From Caldora sp. SIO3E6 (lineage in GTDB: Bacteria > Cyanobacteriota > Cyanobacteriia > Cyanobacteriales > Coleofasciculaceae), in contig JAAHHL010000035.1 of the NCBI GenBank assembly GCA_010672185.1, positions 1-27,142 on the forward strand: a stretch of DNA of 27,142 nt, read 5' to 3'. Shown one piece after another: positions 1 through 8,367 of the stretch. Made by a program: the position numbers and the translations under genes. How positions within the stretch are numbered: position 1 is the stretch's first letter; every line of letters starts with the position of its first letter. Under the pieces are notes generated by a model. That model made no database searches and was not told where the DNA came from. It was given only the letters and a program-made list of their open reading frames with translations.

Positions 1-621
1 TTGTGGCCAGTTCAGCTTTGCTCGTGTTTCTTTTTGCGATAGGCTGGTATCAAAGTAGTTTGTATCTACACCTCCGGGGACGATATGAATACGTTCTAAG
101 GGTACTCGGTACTCTTTGTGCAGGATATTGCGGAAGGCTTGAGAGAGAACAATAAAGTTTGCTGTTCGTTGGTAGACTGCCTGTTCCAATGACTTTTTCA
201 GCCAAGTGGCAATGCTCTTGTTACCTTCTACACTGCTTTCCAAAGCCCAGGGACCATGGAAGTGGCTAATTAGAGGGCGCTCACCTAATTGATCCAGTAT
301 AGGAAACGTATATAGGGCAAAGTGAGAAACCACTAACGGGCAATCTTCCTCAGCCAGCAAACTATTAAATGCCCCTCGCATTCCCCACCAGCGCTTCCAC
401 AGGGGAGATTTAAGGGGAGCAAAGCTTTGGACTAGACCACCAGAATCTCGTTTAAGAGTGTTTGAACCCTCTACTATGCCACGTATTTCCACTCCTACCT
501 GTGGTAGATGGTGTAGGCAATCATAATAGACTCGGTTGAGTCCTCCAGCTCTCTCAGGAAACCAGTTCATACCTAACTGCACAGTTCGCAAAGTTAGTTG
601 ATTAACTTCCTTTTCTTTCAT
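1..621 (-). CDS. Glycosyltransferase family 4, N-terminal part (runs off left edge)
   Basis: The reverse strand reads open from an ATG at 621 to the window edge, giving 207 codons of an N-terminal GT4 (GT-B fold) domain. Visible hallmarks are LGMNWFPERAGGLNRVY near residue 16, where the glycine-rich stretch is typical of the acceptor-side Rossmann domain, then SHFHGPW in mid-domain and VPGGVDTNYF, the linker that precedes the nucleotide-sugar-binding half. That C-terminal half with the EX7E motif lies outside the window. The likely role is transfer of a sugar from a nucleotide donor to a growing polysaccharide in the cytoplasm. An in-frame ATG at 648 would add nine residues. Neither start has a clear Shine-Dalgarno, so the start is uncertain. 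The gene lies about 50 bases downstream of the acyltransferase and is probably co-transcribed with it. The donor sugar cannot be predicted. Confidence 0.88.
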   Translation of the reverse strand, partial: MKEKEVNQLTLRTVQLGMNWFPERAGGLNRVYYDCLHHLPQVGVEIRGIVEGSNTLKRDSGGLVQSFAPLKSPLWKRWWGMRGAFNSLLAEEDCPLVVSHFALYTFPILDQLGERPLISHFHGPWALESSVEGNKSIATWLKKSLEQAVYQRTANFIVLSQAFRNILHKEYRVPLERIHIVPGGVDTNYFDTSLSQKETRAKLNWPQ

Positions 622-670
622 GTTTTCTATATTCTGAATAATTCTCATAAAAGAACTTTAATTGTTATAA

Positions 671-1279
671 CTAGTAGCGCTTTTTTATGGTGGCTGGATT
701 CCCTGCAATCAAAAATCGGCAATTTTCAGGAGCAAAGGTTTTGTTAACTATACTTCCAGCTCCAACTACTGTTCCATTTGGAATATTACAGCCTACTAAA
801 GTTGCCCTCGCTCCTATATAAACATTTTCTCCAACATGAATATCTATAGGAAGCAAATCAGTCATAGCTTGATTGAAGGTACGAGTATGACTCCAGAAGT
901 GTGTATCCCTTCCTCCAACTGTGGTATTGCTTCCAATAGTGACATTTCCACTAACATCCACATAATGGTGGCTCATAAAACTAATTTTTTCCCCTAAAAC
1001 CAGCTTACTCGCCCACTTATTGGGATTACTTTTGTTGCCAAAAAAATCATTAAAATTACTAATATAGGAATTATTTCCTACCTGAAAAGACCACAGGCCA
1101 CGAATAATGTTGAAGTGTCCAATATGGACATTATCACCAATAATAACTTCATCAGCATCAATATAGCTCAAGCCAATTTTGACCTGCTTGCCAATCTTCC
1201 AACCCATCATGTGTCGGTACAAGAAGATTTTGAAAGGTTGTGGTAAGACAATAGCTATTAGTAAAATAATCTTACGCAT
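671..1279 (-). CDS. Hexapeptide-repeat acyltransferase (WcaF/LbH-like)
   Basis: This 202-residue protein has left-handed beta-helix repeats of the form (I/V)-G-x-x-x-x, for example VIIGDNVHIG, VTIGSNTTVGG and VYIGARATLVG, followed by GNPA near the C-terminus, the usual end of this family. The short hydrophobic N-terminus (residues 4-17) may sit against the membrane. A histidine-rich stretch in the helix (SHHYVDVSG, then DTHFWSH) probably holds the catalytic histidine. The family transfers acetyl or another acyl group from acyl-CoA to a sugar hydroxyl or amine, so O-acetylation of the polysaccharide is the likely job. The frame can be extended to a TTG at 1297, but the first ATG (1279) gives the natural MRKIILL start. 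No strong Shine-Dalgarno is visible. The gene is divergent from the glycoside hydrolase and lies upstream of a GT4. Confidence 0.85.
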   Translation of the reverse strand: MRKIILLIAIVLPQPFKIFLYRHMMGWKIGKQVKIGLSYIDADEVIIGDNVHIGHFNIIRGLWSFQVGNNSYISNFNDFFGNKSNPNKWASKLVLGEKISFMSHHYVDVSGNVTIGSNTTVGGRDTHFWSHTRTFNQAMTDLLPIDIHVGENVYIGARATLVGCNIPNGTVVGAGSIVNKTFAPENCRFLIAGNPATIKKRY

Positions 1280-1482
1280 AAGATAAATATTCAACAAATT
1301 TGTCTTGTGGATTGGTACTTGTACAAAAAATGTTTCGCCCTTGCTGCTGTACCCTGTTTGTCAAACTTATAGTATTCAAATACATCAGAAAAATTAGTGA
1401 GCAGTGACTGATATTTTTCACCAATCACAAATTATTCTAAATTGTCCCTGACCTTAGATAGTTACGTTTCTAGCTTGAACAC

Positions 1483-1488
1483 TATAAT
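1483..1488 (+). promoter_or_regulatory. Candidate -10 box for the glycoside hydrolase gene
   Basis: This is an exact TATAAT hexamer, 193 bases upstream of the chosen ATG. The -35 position (about 1460-1466, AGTTACG) matches the consensus poorly, so a sigma-70-type promoter here is only a possibility. It would give a long leader that includes the AGTGC/GCACT inverted repeat. Confidence 0.25.
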
Positions 1489-1670
1489 TAGTTTAACAAA
1501 GCCAAATAAAAGTGGCAACACCTAATACGGCAAAAAAAGTGCAAATTTTTAAGCACTGCCATCATTTTGTGTATCAATTTTTACTCATATTTGGTAGACA
1601 TAGTTCAGAGAAAGAGTTATTTTTGTAGAAATTGCTGAATTGCTTTTCTCTATCATTACCGAAGATTGTC

Positions 1671-1675
1671 AGGAG
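1671..1675 (+). promoter_or_regulatory. Shine-Dalgarno that fixes the hydrolase start
   Basis: AGGAG lies 6 bases before the ATG at 1682. The longer frame would begin at a TTG at 1640 with no comparable site, so the ATG at 1682 is preferred. Confidence 0.75.
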
Positions 1676-1681
1676 TTGATT

Positions 1682-3106
1682 ATGATAAAAAAAAGATTGA
1701 GTAAAATTTTATTGTCACTCTGTAGTATACTCGTAATATTTTTAGTTAAGTATTCCCACTCTACTGAAACTCTTGCAGGAAGTATTAAAGCGATTTCAGC
1801 TGATGATTTCGTAAATTCTATTGGAGTAGTGACTCATCTGAGTTATACAGAAACTCCTTATGCACAAAATTGGGATGATAACAATCCCAGTTACAATTTA
1901 CAAGAACTTCTCTCAGAACTTGGTATTCGCCATATCCGTGACAGAATGCTGAGTCCTAGTTATTCTCCAGTACTAAGTTATGCTCCAGTGCGATTTGCAC
2001 AATTGTATAAAAATGCAGGAATTAAATTAACAGTATTAATAGACTTGAAAAAAGATGAAATTCTGGATCATTCTCCAATCTCCGGAGAGGTAGAATTTTG
2101 GAGTAAAGGCCGTTTTAATATTAATGCTGATCTTATTCATATTGCTGACACTATAGAAGCAATAGAAGGTCCTAATGAATACGATAATCCCAAGTATACC
2201 CCTGATAAAAATTGGCCAACAACATTACGAGAATACCAGCGTAAGCTTTATAATTTAGTGAAACAAAATGACATACTTGCCTCAAAACCTGTGTTGATGC
2301 CTTCCCTCGTTCGTACAGACAATTGCCAGAAAGTTGGCGATCTTACTGACATAATTGATAAAGCTAATATACATTCATATCCTAGTTATCCTTATTGGCG
2401 TTTTCCCTCCGCCACAATAAACTGGCATCTGAATAATGTGAAGAAATGTAGTGAAGAACAGCCTATTATTGCAACAGAAACTGGTTATACTACAGTTCCT
2501 GGTAAATTGGATGAGCAAACAGAGGCGAAATACTTACCGAGATTATTTGCTGAATACTTTAGTAGAGGTATTGAGCGGACTTTTACTTATGAGTTTATTG
2601 ACATACCTAGACATAATGGAATACAAGCTCATTTTGGTTTAATTAAGGCAAAATCGATTAATGAAGATGAATTTACATCTTATATATTGAATCCAAAAAA
2701 ATCTTATTATGCTTTGAAAAACTTAATAAACTTACTCAATGATTCTCAGTGGGATTCTCAAAATAAAAGCTGGGGTCAACCAAATTTTGAGTCTAGGGCT
2801 TTAAATATTGAATTTTTTGATAAAGAGAGATCTACTCATTATTTACTATTGCAAAAAAGTGACGGCAACTATTATTTACTACTTTGGCGAGAGATAGAAG
2901 CTTATAATAAGAGGAGAGGAAACTTTGAAAATGACATAGATAAGTTAGAGATAAAGGTAGTAGATGACTTATTATCAGCGTCTCAGTACAGTTATGATAC
3001 TAATTTTAACTATGTAGAGAAGGAGCTTCAGGTTTCTGATAATTCTATTACTGTAAAAGTCCCTGATAGTTTAACAGTGATAAAAATTGTGCCAAAGCTT
3101 AATTAG
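1682..3106 (+). CDS. Secreted or membrane-anchored glycoside hydrolase-like protein (clan GH-A type)
   Basis: This 474-residue protein starts with a basic stretch and a hydrophobic segment (residues 8-23), which is a signal peptide or anchor. Residues about 45-310 read like a TIM-barrel hydrolase of clan GH-A. EGPNEYDNP (162-170) carries the Asn-Glu pair expected of the acid/base at E166. ATETGY (264-269) carries the likely nucleophile E266. HSYP (231-234) fits an active-site strand between them. The remaining ~160 residues look like a beta-rich C-terminal domain. The substrate is unknown. Position beside the polysaccharide genes suggests trimming, release or quality control of the polymer outside the cytoplasmic membrane. 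It is the only plus-strand gene, so it has its own promoter and may be regulated separately. The family number (GH39-, GH5- or GH79-like) cannot be settled by eye. The ATG at 1682 was chosen by its Shine-Dalgarno. Confidence 0.8.
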   Translation: MIKKRLSKILLSLCSILVIFLVKYSHSTETLAGSIKAISADDFVNSIGVVTHLSYTETPYAQNWDDNNPSYNLQELLSELGIRHIRDRMLSPSYSPVLSYAPVRFAQLYKNAGIKLTVLIDLKKDEILDHSPISGEVEFWSKGRFNINADLIHIADTIEAIEGPNEYDNPKYTPDKNWPTTLREYQRKLYNLVKQNDILASKPVLMPSLVRTDNCQKVGDLTDIIDKANIHSYPSYPYWRFPSATINWHLNNVKKCSEEQPIIATETGYTTVPGKLDEQTEAKYLPRLFAEYFSRGIERTFTYEFIDIPRHNGIQAHFGLIKAKSINEDEFTSYILNPKKSYYALKNLINLLNDSQWDSQNKSWGQPNFESRALNIEFFDKERSTHYLLLQKSDGNYYLLLWREIEAYNKRRGNFENDIDKLEIKVVDDLLSASQYSYDTNFNYVEKELQVSDNSITVKVPDSLTVIKIVPKLN

Positions 3107-3164
3107 TAGTCACCTTATGACAAAAGAGATAAGATAATGCACCTCACGAACTTTAAAACCGCTC

Positions 3165-4286
3165 TCAACTAGTAAGTTTCTCGAATAAATCCACATAACT
3201 TTGTGCCATTTTCTTCCAGCTATACTTTTCTGCTTCGACTCTGGCGGCTTGACCCATTTTTCTCCCCAGTTCACGATCGCTAGCAAGTTTACTTAGTGCT
3301 TGTGCCAAAGCTTGGGTATCTTCAGTGTCAGCCAAAACCATCCCACAGTTTGGTGTAACAATCTCCGCAGCACCAGTGGTGGCAGCAGTAATTACTGGTA
3401 ATCCTGAAGCCATAGCTTCACTTACCACCATGCCAAAAGGTTCATAACGTGATGGAAAAACAAACAAATCAACAGCTTGCATAATTTTTGCTACATCATG
3501 GCGATATCCCAGAAAATGTACTCGCGCTCCTAATTCAAGCTTGGCAGCTAGTTGAGGATAGGGACTACCTTCAATCTCACCGACAACTGCTAGGTGCAAC
3601 TCGGGAACTTTAACTAAAGCATGTAGCACCGTATCCAAGTTCTTGCGATTCAGGCGAATATCCCCCACAAACAGCGCCAGTGGCACTTTTTCTGGAAGAC
3701 CTAATTTTTGCCTGTTAGCAGGAGCAGGACAAAACTCTTGGGCATCAACACCATTGAACATGACTCGAATTTTCTCTTGTGGAACACCGATATCTATCAA
3801 TTCCTGGCTAACTTTATTAGATACTGCTACAACTACTTTTGCCCGACTAAAAGCCTGCTTTTCCCAGTAGGCATTTAAAGCTGTGTAACACCACTGGTAA
3901 GCACCATAATAATCCCGACGACTCCGAGAAATATGGGCTGGCGATTGTAGCCAAGAACTATGAACAAAGTGTACTGCATTGACATCCGCTTGAGCATTAG
4001 TAATTGCCCCATTAACCTTTACTAGGTCAAACTCACGGCGGTGCTGACGCAACCAACTGGCACTCCGCTGAGAAAAAACTGTATTCCGGAGCAATTCCGT
4101 TGGCCATCCTTTTACTGATACAGGAACCCAGCTCACTTGATTATTTTGCTGAAGTTCCGCAGCAACTGCACTTGCTAATAAAGTGATCTGGTGACCCCGA
4201 GCAATGGCTTCCTGGACAACTTCATAGTTGACTCGACCTTGACCAGAGCCTTTAATTAAACTGTGAGTAACAATACATAACTTCAT
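3165..4286 (-). CDS. Glycosyltransferase family 4
   Basis: This 373-residue GT-B enzyme has both halves present. The N-terminal domain opens with MKLCIVTHSLIKGSGQGRVN. The linker VMFNGVDAQEF sits near residue 180, the domain-two opening strand LFVGDIRLNRKNL near 206-218, and the EX7E motif at E282 and E290 (EPFGMVVSE). The length is typical of GT4. It probably adds one sugar of the repeat unit or core in the cytoplasm. The start is fixed by AGGAGG at 4294-4299, seven bases before the ATG at 4286; the longer frame begins with a TTG almost on top of that site. It is convergent with the hydrolase, with 58 bases between the two stop codons and no strong terminator hairpin there. It is the last gene before the direction switch. 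Confidence 0.92.
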   Translation of the reverse strand: MKLCIVTHSLIKGSGQGRVNYEVVQEAIARGHQITLLASAVAAELQQNNQVSWVPVSVKGWPTELLRNTVFSQRSASWLRQHRREFDLVKVNGAITNAQADVNAVHFVHSSWLQSPAHISRSRRDYYGAYQWCYTALNAYWEKQAFSRAKVVVAVSNKVSQELIDIGVPQEKIRVMFNGVDAQEFCPAPANRQKLGLPEKVPLALFVGDIRLNRKNLDTVLHALVKVPELHLAVVGEIEGSPYPQLAAKLELGARVHFLGYRHDVAKIMQAVDLFVFPSRYEPFGMVVSEAMASGLPVITAATTGAAEIVTPNCGMVLADTEDTQALAQALSKLASDRELGRKMGQAARVEAEKYSWKKMAQSYVDLFEKLTS

Positions 4287-4293
4287 CTTCAAT

Positions 4294-4299
4294 CCTCCT
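4294..4299 (-). promoter_or_regulatory. Consensus Shine-Dalgarno AGGAGG for the GT4 gene
   Basis: On the reverse strand AGGAGG is followed by seven bases and ATG at 4286. It excludes the TTG at 4292 as start because that codon would be only one base away. Confidence 0.8.
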
Positions 4300-4414
4300 G
4301 AAAAATTAGTTTTTCATCTTCTTTTTAGGTAGAAAAAACTCTTGTTCCTCCTGCCCCTTATTTTCTAACGCTCATTACTTAAAAACGCTAACTACTGGGC
4401 TTATTTAGCAAACC

Positions 4415-5818
4415 CTAACTAGTATTACGTTGATGTAAATAGTATTTATGTCCTGCTATTCCCATAGCTAAAAATCCCCAAAAAATCATACCGATGGGTC
4501 CAACAAACATGAAATTTAAACCAAACTGGGCAAAAATACCCAGAGTAATAGCACGGGCAGCAGCGTTAAAAGGATCAATGCGACTGGTGTTCCCTTGAAA
4601 CAGCAGGAATAACAGTAGAAAGACACCCACGAGGTAAGGGATTGTGCCAAACCAACCTAAGGTGAACAGCATGGGCAGAATAGTACTGTCACTAGCACCA
4701 ATTGAAGCCTCAACATTTAGTCTAAATCCTTGTCCATTACCAGAAAATTCAGCAAGGGCTTGATTGAGGAGTTGGTTATAACCTTCTAGTCTTGCTTCGT
4801 AGCTATGATCATCTGTACTGCTAGAAAATGATTCAAGTCGCTCATTGATCAATTCAGAAAATGGCTCCATAGAAGCCAAGGGAACAACAAGTATTATTAC
4901 TAGTAGTAGGCTGATAATCGTGCGTATTTGAAAACTTGACCTGAGGGAAATTAGAAAAATAGGTAGCCCTGCCATAAAGCTCAACCAAGCAGTTCTTGCC
5001 ATTGATAACAAGAACGACAAATAGCCAACCCCTGAGCCCAAGAAGCGTATCAGCTGCTGTGAGCTGCAAAACAACACAATCAAGCCTGCCATCATCACGC
5101 TGGCAAATCCCTGCGGTGACCCTAGAGTACTAGAAACACGAATTTTAAAAGGTTCAGGTAAACCAAAAGACGTTGCGGTTATGTTATTGAGCCAGAACCG
5201 GTCCCACTCGGGAGCTAGTATAAATTGTAGGATGCCGTAAGTTCCCATGACCAATACACCCCAAAGGAAAGCACGTTGAATAGTTTGACGATAGCTAGGA
5301 TAATCTCGCCAGTTAATAAACAAGTGAAAACCGAAGAGAATAGGGCATAACCATTCCAGGGAACTAGTTATAACCTTATTTGCTGGGTTTTGAATGAGTC
5401 CTACTAGAACACTATAGGACACAGCTCCGATGCAAAAAATAAAAGGTAAAGCACCTTGTTTATGAGCCTTAGGTAGGTATTTAGCCAAAGTGGCAACGGA
5501 GATAAATGCCACAAGCTGCCCTGTTAATCCCCAAGGTCCCCAAGTCAGGTAGCCACATCGATAGTCAATTATGCGGCGAATCACTGTCCCGACAAAAGTT
5601 ATCCACCAAGTAAAACTGACATAGAGAAGGGGAGCTTTTCGGTAAAGAAACACACCGACTGCCAAAGAACCCATAGGAAAAAACAGAATAAGTATAGGTC
5701 CAGCACCAGCCACAATTAACAGTGTTAAAAAAACGCTATAGCCCTGGATGATCATCCGAGCTTGCTTGAGGTTTTGGATGGGAGGAGAGCTTTTTCTGAG
5801 AAAAGTGCTGGAATCCAT
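4415..5818 (-). CDS. O-antigen ligase/polymerase-like polytopic membrane protein
   Basis: This 467-residue protein has roughly ten to twelve hydrophobic segments. A cytoplasmic N-terminal tail of about 23 residues leads into the first helix. The sequence MARTAWLSFMAG lies in the middle, where WaaL/Wzy family members carry a conserved S/A-R-T-A motif. A large hydrophilic loop follows (FSELINERLESFSSSTDD onward, then EARLEGYNQLL and SGNGQGF), which is the usual periplasmic catalytic loop. After it comes TLGWFGTIPY, also typical. The family joins undecaprenyl-linked glycans to an acceptor (ligase) or to each other (polymerase) on the periplasmic side. Which of these applies cannot be told from sequence. 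Its presence beside an ABC-type exporter is notable, since export of pre-built chains does not need Wzy. It lies between two GT4 genes in the same operon direction. Confidence 0.82.
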   Translation of the reverse strand: MDSSTFLRKSSPPIQNLKQARMIIQGYSVFLTLLIVAGAGPILILFFPMGSLAVGVFLYRKAPLLYVSFTWWITFVGTVIRRIIDYRCGYLTWGPWGLTGQLVAFISVATLAKYLPKAHKQGALPFIFCIGAVSYSVLVGLIQNPANKVITSSLEWLCPILFGFHLFINWRDYPSYRQTIQRAFLWGVLVMGTYGILQFILAPEWDRFWLNNITATSFGLPEPFKIRVSSTLGSPQGFASVMMAGLIVLFCSSQQLIRFLGSGVGYLSFLLSMARTAWLSFMAGLPIFLISLRSSFQIRTIISLLLVIILVVPLASMEPFSELINERLESFSSSTDDHSYEARLEGYNQLLNQALAEFSGNGQGFRLNVEASIGASDSTILPMLFTLGWFGTIPYLVGVFLLLFLLFQGNTSRIDPFNAAARAITLGIFAQFGLNFMFVGPIGMIFWGFLAMGIAGHKYYLHQRNTS

Positions 5819-5908
5819 ATGCTAAGGATTTATCTGCAAGTATTTTGATTGAAAAAGTCAAATCTAATCACTGTTGCCTGTTACCTACCTTCGATACCCC
5901 CTGAACAG

Positions 5909-7072
5909 TTACGATGCCTCTAAGACAAGTTCCTTCTTCCGGCACAAAGCTTCTTCATAAACAGAGAGCCTGTTTTGAGCAATACGCCTCCAACTATAGT
6001 TTTGGGCCGTTGCGTAGGCATTGTGGCGCAGCTGCTCTAAGTAGGGACGATCCGTAATCAAGCGCTCTAGAGCCTGCTCAATTGCCGCACTATCACGAGT
6101 CGGAATAACAATCCCATCATGCCCATCACTGACAATTTCCATTGGTCCTTCGATTGCTGTGGTAATCGGAGCTAAGCCACAAGCCATCCCTTCGACAAGC
6201 GCCTTGCCAAATCCTTCAGAAAGTGGTGGAAATAACTTAATTTGGTGTCCTTTAAGTAGAGTAGGCAGTTGTTCATGGTTAAAGTATGGTACTACCTGGA
6301 TGCGATCACGTACCGCAGGCTCAAAGTCGTTATAAACTTTTTCTTCTGGGCAACCAGCGCCAAAAAAACTCATCTTTACTCGGGGATAGCGAGTCAAAAT
6401 CTTATTGAGTGCTGGTACACTATATTGAATTCCCTTACGAGGAATATAAGTACTCACTTGAGCAATGCGAATTACTGAATCTTCCCCTTTTGGTAGTGGC
6501 TCGAAGGGCAAATTAATAAATTCCTTGGGAATCCCATTGGGAAAAACGTGGCTTCCCTCGGGATTGACATTTAAATGTGTGACGACATACTCCGACTCTT
6601 GGTGATTGAGCAGAAATACTAAGTCCGCATAACGCAGAGAATTGGCCACCTCCCAAAGCTTCAAGCCACCGCGATACAGCGGATAGATCCAACTCAAGCG
6701 CAGATTTCCTCGTCGGGCTTCCTCTAAAAGCCAAATGTGATGTAGGTGATGAAGACCATGGCTGCGTGTAACCAACAAAGGAGATTTCTTTTTCCATTTT
6801 CGGAGCATTTTTGCCCAAAACCAAATATCTCCTGGAGAACCATCTACCACATCTAAGCCTTGCTTACGAGAGAGTGCGGAAATCTTGGCAGCGACAAATT
6901 CAGGAAACAGTAATCTTTTGAGATGAGTAGGTAACTTTTGGGGCAGATCATCTATGGAGTAATACCAGACTTCATGTCCTAGACTTTGATATTGCTGACC
7001 AATTCTCCAAGTGCTACCGGCAGAACCGGAGTGAGGATTGAATTGCTCATGAATAGTGAGTAAAATTTTCAT
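5909..7072 (-). CDS. Glycosyltransferase family 4
   Basis: This 387-residue GT-B enzyme opens with MKILLTIHEQFNPHSGSAG, the acceptor-domain glycine-rich loop. It has VFPNGIPKEF as the inter-domain linker and IAQVSTYIPRKGI as the start of the donor-binding domain. EX7E is present as EGFGKALVE within PPLSEGFGKALVEGMACG. The domain order and length match GT4 retaining transferases. A likely role is addition of one sugar to the lipid-linked chain. Its ATG (7072) lies only four bases after the stop of the upstream GT4 (7077), so the two are tightly coupled. The start lacks a strong Shine-Dalgarno, which fits re-initiation after the upstream stop. Donor and acceptor are unknown. Confidence 0.92.
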   Translation of the reverse strand: MKILLTIHEQFNPHSGSAGSTWRIGQQYQSLGHEVWYYSIDDLPQKLPTHLKRLLFPEFVAAKISALSRKQGLDVVDGSPGDIWFWAKMLRKWKKKSPLLVTRSHGLHHLHHIWLLEEARRGNLRLSWIYPLYRGGLKLWEVANSLRYADLVFLLNHQESEYVVTHLNVNPEGSHVFPNGIPKEFINLPFEPLPKGEDSVIRIAQVSTYIPRKGIQYSVPALNKILTRYPRVKMSFFGAGCPEEKVYNDFEPAVRDRIQVVPYFNHEQLPTLLKGHQIKLFPPLSEGFGKALVEGMACGLAPITTAIEGPMEIVSDGHDGIVIPTRDSAAIEQALERLITDRPYLEQLRHNAYATAQNYSWRRIAQNRLSVYEEALCRKKELVLEAS

Positions 7073-7076
7073 TATT

Positions 7077-8318
7077 TCAAGAATGGTCTAAGACTGACTT
7101 ATAAACATTAATTAGTTTGTGGGTGAGCTTTTGAGTATCAAAAACTTCCTCCACAAAAGAATGTCCGGCAGCTCCCATCTTTGGCCAAACTTCTGGATTC
7201 TCAATTAAGTAAATCAGCTTCTGAGCCAAAGACGAGACATCTCGCTCAGGTACTAAAAACCCTGAAATTCCGTCTCTAATACTGTCAGGAAAACCATTAT
7301 GGATTGTTGCTATTACTGGTAATCCCATAGATTGAGCTTCCTGTAAAACTAGACCTTGCCCTTCCTTATCACCATTGGCAGCAGTGACACTAGCCAAAAT
7401 AAAAATATGGGATTCATCGTACAACTGCTGCACTTCATCTTTGGTTTTCCACCCTAATAGTTGAACTTTATCCTCAACATCTAATTCTTTGATTAACTGT
7501 TCCAGACTGGCTCTAAGAGGTCCATCCCCTGCAATGTGATATTGAAGATGAGGATATTTTTTAGCTACTTCTGCGACAGCTCGTATGGAATACTCAATTC
7601 CTTTTTTTTCAACCAGTCTGCCTACAGTGATGATTTTGATGAGTTCTCCTTCCTTCAAGCTCCTAGATCGAAACTGATATTCTGTAGGATTGATACCTAC
7701 AGGTATTTTGACAAGCTTTTCTTCTGGACATCCCAAAGAGATAACTTGTTTGCAAATGAAACTTGAGCCTGCTATATAGCGATCGCCTCGATTGAATAGA
7801 GGTAAATATACATTTTTTCCATACTTAAGTGGGGAGACATTGACATCATAGCCATGAAAGTTTGTCACTATTTTTGCAGTAAATTTAAAAAGTTCTTTAG
7901 TAAATACCCCTCTTATACCCTGATTGCCAAAGTGACAATGAATGACATCATAAGATTTATTTTTATTTTGAATAAAAGGAACTATTGAGTACAATAATCT
8001 TAAAGATCTTGCTTGTCTGCCGTAAGCCAAGAAATTCAAAGATCTGAATAACACTAAGGGACAAATAAATAAGTAGCGAGCAAAGATAAAAATAGCATTA
8101 GCAGCTCGAAGTAGATAATTTTTAGGAATTTTGGGTTGATAATAAGTATTATTCAAAAGATTGAATTTTTGAATATCTGGGTTAATTTTGTTTAACTCTT
8201 CTGAAACTTCAGCATAAATATCTACATCATAACCCTGCTCAATTAAGCCTACAATTTGATTGATAATGAATGTCTCGGAAAGCTTGGGAAAGGTGTTAAC
8301 AAAGAAGGCAATTTTCAT
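7077..8318 (-). CDS. Glycosyltransferase family 4 (colanic acid WcaL-like)
   Basis: This 413-residue GT-B enzyme starts MKIAFFVNTFPKLSETFI, a beginning shared by GT4 proteins of the WcaL/AmsK type. The stretch IHCHFGNQGIRG is the conserved HxHF region of the N-terminal domain, and NFHGYDV follows. VPVGINPTEY is the linker, and TVGRLVEKKGIEY opens the donor-binding domain. EX7E appears as EGQGLVLQE. An upstream in-frame ATG at 8330 would add MDCQ, but the homology-like start at 8318 has a weak GGA about seven bases upstream and is preferred. It lies between a methyltransferase and another GT4. A HIP1 octamer falls inside it at 7779. The sugar added is unknown. Confidence 0.9.
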   Translation of the reverse strand: MKIAFFVNTFPKLSETFIINQIVGLIEQGYDVDIYAEVSEELNKINPDIQKFNLLNNTYYQPKIPKNYLLRAANAIFIFARYLFICPLVLFRSLNFLAYGRQARSLRLLYSIVPFIQNKNKSYDVIHCHFGNQGIRGVFTKELFKFTAKIVTNFHGYDVNVSPLKYGKNVYLPLFNRGDRYIAGSSFICKQVISLGCPEEKLVKIPVGINPTEYQFRSRSLKEGELIKIITVGRLVEKKGIEYSIRAVAEVAKKYPHLQYHIAGDGPLRASLEQLIKELDVEDKVQLLGWKTKDEVQQLYDESHIFILASVTAANGDKEGQGLVLQEAQSMGLPVIATIHNGFPDSIRDGISGFLVPERDVSSLAQKLIYLIENPEVWPKMGAAGHSFVEEVFDTQKLTHKLINVYKSVLDHS

Positions 8319-8367
8319 TTGACAATCCATTTTTGGGTTTCATAAAATCAAAAAATATCTAATAAAT

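Larger units (their letters stand above)
1280..1681. other. Divergent intergenic region
   Basis: This is about 400 bases of AT-rich DNA between the minus-strand acyltransferase and the plus-strand hydrolase, so it should hold promoters for both. On the plus strand there is a perfect TATAAT at 1483-1488 without a convincing -35 box. On the minus strand TATAAG occurs at 1371-1366, and an isolated TTGACA at 1364-1359 has no -10 at proper spacing. A 5-bp inverted repeat, AGTGC/GCACT, lies at 1538-1557 with a 10-base spacer. No coding remnant was recognised. Confidence 0.5.

Noticed and set aside
1359..1364. TTGACA on the minus strand upstream of the acyltransferase
   Set aside because: No -10-like hexamer lies 15-19 bases downstream; the region there is GC-rich.
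3107..3164. Terminator between the convergent hydrolase and GT4 genes
   Set aside because: Only a 4-bp GTCA/TGAC stem is seen and no T-run, too weak to call.
6513..6824. Minus-strand open frame of 103 codons
   Set aside because: It is inside the GT4 gene at 5909-7072, which has clear GT4 motifs in its own frame.
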